Source: Oceanospirillaceae bacterium (GTDB lineage Bacteria; Pseudomonadota; Gammaproteobacteria; Pseudomonadales; Balneatricaceae). Taken from it: a stretch of DNA of 8,082 nt. Below, in pieces: positions 1-5,633 of this stretch. Location: NCBI GenBank assembly GCA_003497765.1, contig DNNY01000205.1, positions 1 through 8,082 of the forward strand. The letters run 5' to 3'. The number at the start of each line of letters is the position of its first letter. Position 1 is the first letter of the stretch. Position numbers and translations under genes: made by a program. The notes beneath the pieces were generated by a model. The model worked only from the letters and a program-made list of their open reading frames with translations. It ran no database searches and was not told where the DNA came from.

Positions 1-1558
1 CAATACGCCTCTAGAATCGGCACCTTTGGGTTTTCCAACTTGCCCAGAAGATCTGCTTATTGATGAGCAAGGGCAGCCACAGCGCATTGATAAGGCTTAT
101 TCTTGGGATGCGCCCATAGCTGCCCATGGCCTGATGCATATGGTTATTAGTAATGCTGTGGCCGGTGACCCTTATCCTATTGATACTTTGATGTTGTTTA
201 TGGCTAATATGGCCTGGAACTCAAGTATGAATACTTCCGAGACCATGGATATGTTGCGGGCGAAGGATGCCGAGGGTAATTATAAAATCCCCTTTATTGT
301 CACCTGTGATGCCTTTAACTCAGAGACTGTGGCTTTTTCTGACTTAGTCTTACCTGATACAACTTACTTGGAACGGTATGACACCATTTCTATGCTAGAC
401 CGGCCTATATCTGAGCCTGATGCCGCTTGTGATGCTGTGCGTATCCCTGTGGTGGATGCTAATCGTGATGTATTAAGTTGGCAAGAGGTGATGGTTGAGG
501 TCGCTGGACGTCTTAAACTGCCGGCCTTTACCAATGCGGAAGGTCAACCTAAATACGAAAATTATAAAGATTTTATTATCAACTTTGAGCGTGCGCCGGG
601 TATTGGTTTTTTGGCTGGTTGGCGCGGTGAAAATGGCGATCAATCCCTACGTGGCGCACCAAACCCCAAGCAGTGGGAAGCTTACGAAGACAATGAGTGT
701 TTCTTTAAATACGAATTGGCACCTAACCAACGTTATATGCGCCATGCCAATTTAGATTATCTGCAATTAGCTAAAGAAGCAGCTTGGGTGGGTAGTACGG
801 AGCAGATTGTTATTGAGCTTTATGCAGAGACCCTGCAAAAATTCCGTTTGGCTGGGCAGGGCCTATATGATGGGCCGCAACCCACTGAAGAAAGTCAAAA
901 ACAGCGTTTGGTGCGCTACTTTGATCCTTTACCTAGTTTCTATTCACCTTTGGAGCAGCAATCTGTGAGTAGTGAAGAATATCCATTTTATGCCATCACG
1001 CAACGTCCAATGTTTATGTATCACTCATGGGATTCGCAAAATGCTTGGTTACGGCAAATTATGTCGCAAAATTATCTTTATATGCATCGTCAAACAGCAT
1101 TGGAGATGGGTATAAATGATTTTGATTGGGCTTGGGTAGAATCACGTTCTGGCAAGATTCGTGTGCAAGTTAAGCATATGGAAGGGGTAAACCCAAATAC
1201 CGTTTGGACTTGGAATGCCATTGCCAAACAAGGTGGCGCCTGGGGCTTAAGTGATGACACTAATGAGGCCAAGCAGAGCTTCTTAATGAACCATCTAATT
1301 AGCGAACTACTACCTAGTGATAAGGATGGTTCTCGCATGACCAACTCTGACCCCATAACCGGTCAGGCTGCTTGGTATGATTTACAAGTTAAGATAACGC
1401 CAGCTACAGCAGGCGAAGAGGGCAGTTGGCCGCAATTTGCGCCCCTTAAGTCACCGCCAAGTTTTACCCCAGCACCGATTAAGCAAGGCTATGCCAGCCA
1501 TATAAATGTTAATTTAAAGCGGCCCTGGTCTGATATTTTTGGCCGCCGCTCGTCATAA
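1..1558 (+). CDS. soeA: Molybdopterin oxidoreductase catalytic subunit, probable sulfite dehydrogenase SoeA (5'-truncated by window edge)
   Basis: The frame is open from base 2, so the first possible start (TTG at 26) is not the true one. The visible 518 residues are about half of a DMSO-reductase-superfamily catalytic subunit; the N-terminal [4Fe-4S] domain and first part of the Mo-bisMGD fold lie outside. Seen: the segment DLVLPDTTYLERYD (near nt 345-380), typical of the family's central domain, and a C-terminal dinucleotide-binding domain from about nt 980, beginning YPFYAITQRPMFMYHSWDSQ and ending with SNSDPITGQAAW-like sequence (here TNSDPITGQAAWYDLQVKI). As I recall the family, these match SoeA, the cytoplasm-facing enzyme that oxidises sulfite to sulfate. 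The gene heads a tight three-gene unit with a ferredoxin-like and a DmsC-like subunit, the SoeABC layout, and lies upstream of a taurine importer, which favours sulfite as substrate. DMSO, polysulfide or tetrathionate reductase remain alternatives, because the substrate-defining half is missing. Confidence 0.8.
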   Translation, partial: NTPLESAPLGFPTCPEDLLIDEQGQPQRIDKAYSWDAPIAAHGLMHMVISNAVAGDPYPIDTLMLFMANMAWNSSMNTSETMDMLRAKDAEGNYKIPFIVTCDAFNSETVAFSDLVLPDTTYLERYDTISMLDRPISEPDAACDAVRIPVVDANRDVLSWQEVMVEVAGRLKLPAFTNAEGQPKYENYKDFIINFERAPGIGFLAGWRGENGDQSLRGAPNPKQWEAYEDNECFFKYELAPNQRYMRHANLDYLQLAKEAAWVGSTEQIVIELYAETLQKFRLAGQGLYDGPQPTEESQKQRLVRYFDPLPSFYSPLEQQSVSSEEYPFYAITQRPMFMYHSWDSQNAWLRQIMSQNYLYMHRQTALEMGINDFDWAWVESRSGKIRVQVKHMEGVNPNTVWTWNAIAKQGGAWGLSDDTNEAKQSFLMNHLISELLPSDKDGSRMTNSDPITGQAAWYDLQVKITPATAGEEGSWPQFAPLKSPPSFTPAPIKQGYASHINVNLKRPWSDIFGRRSS

Positions 1559-1572
1559 GTGAGGTAAAGTAG

Positions 1573-2256
1573 GTGAAATTAGGTTTAGCAATCGATCTTG
1601 ATACCTGTGTTGGCTGCCATGCTTGTGCTACGGCCTGTAAACAATGGAATACTTCAGGCACTATTGGCCCGTTAACGGATACCAATCCCTATGGTAAAAA
1701 CCCAAATGGGGCTTGGCTAAATCGTATTCGCACATTTGAGGTAGGTGAAAGTCCACAAAGTAAGACCGTTAATATGCCCCTTTCTTGTATGCATTGTGAA
1801 GATGCAGCGTGTGTGACTGTGTGTCCTACTGGTGCATCTTATAAGCGCGACGAAGATGGTATTGTGTTGATTGACCAAGATCGTTGTATGGGCTGCAATC
1901 TGTGCGCCTGGGCTTGTCCTTATGGGGCTCGTGAGTTGGACCCCGGCTCTGGTACCATGAAAAAATGTACTTTGTGCGTTGACCGTATTTATGATGAGCA
2001 ATTACCCGAGTCCGAGCGTCAACCCGCCTGTGTGATAACTTGCCCAACAAATTCTCGTGTGTTTGGCGATTTTGATGATCCAGAGTCCGAAGTATCCAAA
2101 CTCCATAAACAGCGTGATGGAAAGCCGCTAATGCCTGAGTTGGGATATAACCCAGTGAATACCTATTTACCCCCCCGTGAGCCTATACAACGGCCTCAGG
2201 GAGGCAAGGTGCTAGGCAAGGTCAAACAGATCGTTAATCGTATTATTTATCGTTAG
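1573..2256 (+). CDS. soeB: Four-cluster [4Fe-4S] electron-transfer subunit, probable SoeB
   Basis: This 227-residue DmsB/PsrB/NrfC-type subunit would carry electrons between the molybdenum subunit and the membrane anchor. Sixteen cysteines form four ferredoxin-like groups: C12, C15, C18, C22 (CVGCHACATAC); C72, C75, C80, C84; C105, C108, C111, C115 (CMGCNLCAWAC); and C132, C135, C153, C157. That is the full complement for four [4Fe-4S] clusters, with no ligand missing. There is no signal peptide, consistent with a cytoplasmic-side complex. The start is GTG at 1573; GAGG at 1561-1564 sits 8 bases upstream, and the reading gives the expected N-terminus (LAIDLDTCVGC). The gene begins 14 bases after the soeA stop and ends 11 bases before soeC, so the three are surely co-transcribed. 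The four-cluster architecture is certain; assignment to sulfite oxidation is inferred from partners and the neighbouring sulfonate transporter. Confidence 0.85.
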   Translation: MKLGLAIDLDTCVGCHACATACKQWNTSGTIGPLTDTNPYGKNPNGAWLNRIRTFEVGESPQSKTVNMPLSCMHCEDAACVTVCPTGASYKRDEDGIVLIDQDRCMGCNLCAWACPYGARELDPGSGTMKKCTLCVDRIYDEQLPESERQPACVITCPTNSRVFGDFDDPESEVSKLHKQRDGKPLMPELGYNPVNTYLPPREPIQRPQGGKVLGKVKQIVNRIIYR

Positions 2257-2267
2257 AGGCTTTTATT

Positions 2268-3182
2268 ATGCATCCTGCTTTTTCTGTATTGATCTTTACA
2301 GTTACTGCTGGCGCTGGCTATGGTTTACTAGGCTGGCTAAGTGCAAATGAATTATTTACTTGGTGGGCCTTATCTATTGGTATGCAAATTAGTATTGGCA
2401 CCATTGCTATGGTGCTTATTAGTATTGGTCTTTCAGCCTCTACTTGGCATTTGGCCAACCCGAAAAATGCGTGGCGTTCATTTAGTTGTTTCCGTACTTC
2501 TTGGCTATCTCGGGAAGCTGTATTTGCGATTTTGTTATACCCCGTAGCAGCTATGTATGCCGCAGCCATTTATTTTCAATGGGAGAGTGTCAGTATCTGG
2601 GCTGGTTTGTGTTTGTTATTTAGTTTTATTATTGTTTTTGTTACGGCCATGATTTATGCCAGTTTAAAAACTATTCGACAATGGCATCATCCTTTAGTCC
2701 CCATTTTGTATTTGTTATTTGCGGCCATGAGTGGTGGCCTAGCTTGGGCCTTTTTACTCGCGTGGAATGATTTAGAATTAGGCTTACTGATACCAGTTCT
2801 TGGCGCACTGGTTGCTTTTACTACCTTAACTAAGCTTAGTTATTTTTGGCTGTTTAAAGTACCTGGTGGAAGTAGTATTCAGACTGCTACCAGTTTCTTA
2901 AAGCAGAAAGTTAGGATTCTTGATGCGGGTCATTCTGCACCTAGCTTCTTAAATAACGAATTTATCTATGATGTTGCCAGTGTAAAATTATTACGTATGC
3001 GCTGGCTAATGCTATCTACAACCTTTGTTATTCCTTTTGGGTTGCTATATTGGCTGCCAAATACCTTAAGTTTAGCCTTAGCATTTGTCATTATGATGGC
3101 GGGTTTATTGACTGAGCGTTGGTTATTTTTTGCCGAGGCGCGCCATGTAGTACGCCTTTTACATGGCCAACAACGGGTCTAG
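2268..3182 (+). CDS. soeC: DmsC-family membrane anchor / quinone-interacting subunit, probable SoeC
   Basis: This 304-residue integral membrane protein has about eight hydrophobic segments (roughly residues 6-25, 38-58, 83-103, 108-130, 142-165, 170-190, 243-262 and 264-283). DmsC-family landmarks are visible: the N-terminal MHPAFSV, WHLANPKNAWRSF near residues 60-72, SWLSREA at 78-84, and the C-terminal TERWLFFAEARHVVRL. Such subunits hold the catalytic and Fe-S subunits on the membrane and exchange electrons with the quinone pool; in SoeABC the electrons from sulfite would reduce quinone. The ATG at 2268 is preceded by AGAGG (2255-2259) overlapping the soeB stop, at 8-base spacing. The length is normal for the family (about 285-320). 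It is the last gene of the soe unit, since a 454-base non-coding gap follows. The DmsC family is clear; the soeC name depends on the operon interpretation. Confidence 0.8.
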   Translation: MHPAFSVLIFTVTAGAGYGLLGWLSANELFTWWALSIGMQISIGTIAMVLISIGLSASTWHLANPKNAWRSFSCFRTSWLSREAVFAILLYPVAAMYAAAIYFQWESVSIWAGLCLLFSFIIVFVTAMIYASLKTIRQWHHPLVPILYLLFAAMSGGLAWAFLLAWNDLELGLLIPVLGALVAFTTLTKLSYFWLFKVPGGSSIQTATSFLKQKVRILDAGHSAPSFLNNEFIYDVASVKLLRMRWLMLSTTFVIPFGLLYWLPNTLSLALAFVIMMAGLLTERWLFFAEARHVVRLLHGQQRV

Positions 3183-3528
3183 AAAGTTACTCCATTGTTA
3201 GTACTTTTTGGTCCATTTAGTTTTAATTAGCACCACTATTGGGGTAATTATAAATCTCTTTTGGTTTTTATTAACCACTTAATAGTGCTCCAAAAACGCC
3301 TTCTCTAAATGCTGACCAAATGATCCATATTTGTTAATTAATTGAGGCCTGCCATAGAGTTAATTGCATTTTACAAAGTGCTAAACAGGTCGCTTTTAAG
3401 CAACAAGTGCCCTTGCGTCGTGTAACTAATGGGTCTATTCTGATAGTGAGCTATTCATTTTTAGTATTATTATTAGAATCTAAATATTCATTATGAAGTT
3501 TGGCTCTAATAAAAATACTTATCTGGCT

Positions 3529-3557
3529 TTGGCTTATTTTTTGTTGAATAGTATATT
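3529..3557 (+). promoter_or_regulatory. Candidate sigma-70 promoter for tauABC
   Basis: TTGGCT (3529-3534; four of six matches to TTGACA) is separated by 17 bases from TATATT (3552-3557; five of six matches to TATAAT). This predicts transcription from about 3564 and a leader of about 73 bases before the tauA ATG. It is the best-spaced candidate in the gap. The region is AT-rich, so chance matches are possible; an alternative around TTGGTA (3594-3599) with CATAAT (3615-3620) has a short 15-base spacer. Confidence 0.45.
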
Positions 3558-3559
3558 CA
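3545..3559. promoter_or_regulatory. Palindrome over the candidate -10 box, possible operator
   Basis: TGAATA (3545-3550) and TATTCA (3554-3559) form a perfect 6-base inverted repeat around the 3-base centre GTA. It covers the proposed -10 hexamer of the tauA promoter, where a repressor would block RNA polymerase. It does not resemble any taurine-regulator site I know, so a protein cannot be named. Confidence 0.35.
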
Positions 3560-3562
3560 GCG

Positions 3563-3589
3563 AACTACTCAAAATTAAGAGTAGTTTTT
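3563..3589 (+). promoter_or_regulatory. Perfect 8-bp inverted repeat with T-run in the tauA leader (operator, 5' hairpin or attenuator)
   Basis: AACTACTC (3563-3570) and GAGTAGTT (3579-3586) are exactly complementary around an 8-base AT-only loop; the run of T continues to 3589. It starts at the predicted transcription start of tauA and ends 47 bases before the ATG. As RNA it would be a short hairpin with a small U tract, weaker than a typical terminator (three G/C pairs). As DNA it could be a regulator site just downstream of the promoter. The repeat is certain; its function is not. Confidence 0.5.
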
Positions 3590-3636
3590 GCTCTTGGTAT
3601 TAAATTATAAAAATCATAATCTCTGGGAGAATTAAA

Positions 3637-4644
3637 ATGAAATTAAAGTCTATTACGGCAAGCTTAGCCGTTGCCACAGGTTTGATGGCAGGCGCTTCAG
3701 TCGCCGTTGCTGACGGTCATCCTGATGAACTTACTGTGGCTTATTTCCTTGAATGGCCAATGCCATTCCAAGCTGCCAAAGTTTCTGGTGCATATGATGA
3801 AGCTTTGGGTATGAAAGTTAATTGGGTCGCTTTTGATACGGGTACCGCTATGTCTGCGGCTATGGCATCAGGTGATGTTCATATTTCTGTATCTCAAGGT
3901 GTACCTCCTTTTGTTGTTGCCACTTCTGCCGGACAGGATTTGCAAATCGTTGACGTTGCTGTGTCTTACTCAGACAACGACAACTGTGTTGTGCATTCTG
4001 ATCTTGAAATTGATAAAGATTCTGCCGGTGAATTAGCTGGAAAGAAAGTTGCTGTGCCTCTTGGTACCGCTGCTCACTACGGTTTCTTAAAGCAAATGGA
4101 TCATTTTAATGTGCCTTTAAGTAGCTTAGAAATTGTTGATATGGCACCAGCTGAAGGTGCTGTGGCTTTGGCCCAAGGTGCTATTGATATGGCATGTGGC
4201 TGGGGTGGTGCGCTGCGTCGTATGAAGGAAAGTGGCAATATCTTGTTGACCGGTGCTGAAAAAGAAGAACTGGGTATCTTAGTGTTTGACGTAACCACAG
4301 CACCTGCTGAATTTGTTGCAGAAAATAGTGATACCGTTGCTAAGTTCTTGGCGGTTACTGCCGACGCTAATGCTGCTTGGAATGCTAGCCAACCTGACTT
4401 TATGCTGTCTATGATTGCTAAAGATGCTGGTATGAGTAAAGCTGATGCAGCTAGTTCTCTATCCACCTTTGTGTTCCCAAGCGTTGACGAACAATTGTCA
4501 GCCAAATGGTTAGACGGTGGGGCACAAAGCTTTATGAAAGGTGTAGCTCAGGTATTTGTTGATGCGGGTTCTATTCCATCTGCGAACGACAGCTATGATG
4601 CTAACGTAGAAGTTGGTCCTTTGGCCGCTGCAGGCGACATGTAA
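3637..4644 (+). CDS. tauA: Taurine/sulfonate ABC transporter periplasmic binding protein TauA
   Basis: This 335-residue solute-binding protein of the TauA/SsuA/NMT1 family captures taurine or a related sulfonate in the periplasm and delivers it to TauBC. A Sec signal peptide is clear: MKLK, a hydrophobic core to about residue 22, and the cleavage motif AVA before D26. The mature part begins with the ligand-domain strand LTVAYFLEWPMPFQAA, followed by FDTGTAMSAAMASGDVHI, KKVAVPLGTAAHYGFLKQ and GAIDMACGWGGALRRMKE, the usual family order. The ATG at 3637 has GGGAGA 6 bases upstream. The gene is first in tauABC, behind its own candidate promoter and followed by two hairpins, which fits the high expression binding proteins need. 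The N-terminal FLEWPMPFQ and the central acidic stretch SYSDNDNC differ from E. coli TauA and recall marine Rhodobacteraceae TauA from memory. The true ligand could be another sulfonate, since residues contacting the sulfonate cannot be assigned by eye. Confidence 0.88.
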   Translation: MKLKSITASLAVATGLMAGASVAVADGHPDELTVAYFLEWPMPFQAAKVSGAYDEALGMKVNWVAFDTGTAMSAAMASGDVHISVSQGVPPFVVATSAGQDLQIVDVAVSYSDNDNCVVHSDLEIDKDSAGELAGKKVAVPLGTAAHYGFLKQMDHFNVPLSSLEIVDMAPAEGAVALAQGAIDMACGWGGALRRMKESGNILLTGAEKEELGILVFDVTTAPAEFVAENSDTVAKFLAVTADANAAWNASQPDFMLSMIAKDAGMSKADAASSLSTFVFPSVDEQLSAKWLDGGAQSFMKGVAQVFVDAGSIPSANDSYDANVEVGPLAAAGDM

Positions 4645-4670
4645 GTCGACTGATCTACTAAATCAACTGG

Positions 4671-4722
4671 GGTGCTAGAATTTTCTGGCGCCTTGGTTTA
4701 TTTCTGACTACGCCAGTAGTCA
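4671..4722 (+). promoter_or_regulatory. Two tandem hairpins in the tauA-tauB gap
   Basis: The 182-base gap between tauA and tauB holds two stem-loops within 30 to 80 bases of the tauA stop. The first pairs GGTGCTAGA (4671-4679) with TCTGGCGCC (4684-4692): nine pairs, two of them G-U, with loop ATTT. The second pairs TGACTAC (4705-4711) with GTAGTCA (4716-4722): seven perfect pairs with loop GCCA. Neither is followed by a solid T-run, so complete termination is unlikely. Stem-loops after a binding-protein gene commonly protect its 3' end or thin out readthrough, making more TauA than TauBC; that role is inferred here. Confidence 0.55.
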
Positions 4723-4826
4723 ACTTTCAATTTATGCAGGAAGTGTTGAGTTAATTATGTATATACGTTCCTGTCTCCATTACCACGTTTTATTTATAAC
4801 TGATAATAAAGTTTAAAGGTATTAGT

Positions 4827-5633
4827 GTGTCCGATCTGCATATAGCCGATATATCCATGCGTTTTGATCTGCCAGGCGGTGGGTCTGTTCAAGCACTGGA
4901 AAATATAAATTTAAATATAAAATCTGGGCAATTGTTAAGTGTTTTGGGGCCATCTGGTTGTGGTAAAACTACCTTATTAAATATTATTGCCGGGTTTTTA
5001 GCTCCTACGGACGGTGATATTCATCTCGATGGTCAATTAATTGAAGGCCCGGGTCCAGAGCGCGGCATGGTGTTTCAACAAGGGGCACTATTTGAATGGA
5101 TGAATGTGCGCAAGAACGTTTCTTTTGGTCCGGATATGAAAGGCGTGCCAAGATCAAAAAGTGCACCGGAAGTGGATCGTTTACTCGAAATGGTGGGTCT
5201 GCAAGATTTTAAGGATAAGGCCGTTTATGAGCTTTCTGGCGGCATGCAGCAGCGTGTTGCTTTGGCTCGCTGTTTAGCCAATGATCCTGATGTTATTTTA
5301 ATGGATGAGCCCCTTGGGGCTTTGGATGCTTTGACCCGTGAAAAGATGCAATCTTTAGTGCTGGATTTGTGGAAAGAAACGGGTAAAACCATTATTTTGA
5401 TTACTCACTCAGTTGAGGAAGCTCTGTTACTTGGCGAACGTCTATTAGTTATGGCACCAAGACCAGGGCGTGTGCATAAAGAATACAATCTACCATTTGC
5501 CGAACTTGGTGTTGGTGCTGACCTAAGGGAAGTAAAGAAACATCCAGACTATACGGCTAAGCGGGAAGAAATTTTGGCCATGATCTGGGAAATGGAAGAA
5601 GAAATAATGGGTAGAACAGAGGAGGCTAACTAA
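4827..5633 (+). CDS. tauB: Taurine/sulfonate ABC transporter ATP-binding protein TauB
   Basis: This 268-residue ATPase powers sulfonate import from the cytoplasmic face. All ABC motifs are intact: Walker A GPSGCGKT (41-48), Q-loop FQQ (83-85), signature LSGGMQQR (136-143), Walker B VILMDEP (156-162), D-loop GALD (164-167) and switch H194 in ITHSVEEA. The Q-loop neighbourhood (FQQGALFEWMNV) and the tail MAPRPGRV are typical of the TauB/SsuB/nitrate-type branch. The start is GTG at 4827 with AAAGG (4815-4819) upstream; the overlapping GTG at 4825 is out of frame. The C-terminus is acidic (MIWEMEEEIMGRTEEAN), as in many TauB-like proteins. The stop overlaps the tauC start by one base (TAATG), implying translational coupling. 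The ABC ATPase role is certain; taurine specificity follows from TauA and the sulfite-oxidising neighbours. Confidence 0.92.
   Translation: MSDLHIADISMRFDLPGGGSVQALENINLNIKSGQLLSVLGPSGCGKTTLLNIIAGFLAPTDGDIHLDGQLIEGPGPERGMVFQQGALFEWMNVRKNVSFGPDMKGVPRSKSAPEVDRLLEMVGLQDFKDKAVYELSGGMQQRVALARCLANDPDVILMDEPLGALDALTREKMQSLVLDLWKETGKTIILITHSVEEALLLGERLLVMAPRPGRVHKEYNLPFAELGVGADLREVKKHPDYTAKREEILAMIWEMEEEIMGRTEEAN

Larger units (their letters stand above)
3183..3636. other. Non-coding gap between soeC and tauA
   Basis: These 454 AT-rich bases hold no credible reading frame. Just after the soeC stop there is a weak hairpin with a bulge (GTTACT at 3186-3191, AGTAC at 3200-3204) followed by five T (3205-3209), a possible poor terminator. 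A nested imperfect inverted repeat spans 3205-3296: TTTTTGG (3205-3211) pairs with CCAAAAA (3290-3296), and AGCACCACTATT (3229-3240) mostly pairs with AATAGTGCT (3281-3289). The octamer TATTCATT occurs at 3452-3459 and 3485-3492. The last 110 bases carry the likely tauA promoter and two short palindromes, listed separately. The tauA ribosome site GGGAGA (3625-3630) lies 6 bases before its ATG. I saw no tRNA, riboswitch core or insertion-sequence end. Confidence 0.6.

Noticed and set aside
26..28. TTG as a start codon for the first gene
   Set aside because: The frame is open upstream to the window edge and the product lacks the whole N-terminal half of the family, so this is an internal leucine codon.
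3229..3245. NtrC-like site (GCACC, ACTATT, GGGGT)
   Set aside because: Only three of five bases of the second half-site fit the GCACC-N5-GGTGC pattern, the spacer is one base too long, and no sigma-54 promoter (TGGCAC-N5-TTGC) was found nearby.
3392..3412. Short palindromes GCTTTTAAGC and CAAGTGCCCTTG
   Set aside because: Arms of four bases are expected by chance in a gap of this size, and neither lies near a gene start.
4101..4505. A 134-codon minus-strand reading frame inside tauA
   Set aside because: It is antisense to a clear binding-protein gene, matches no family I recognise, and is explained by the codon bias of tauA.
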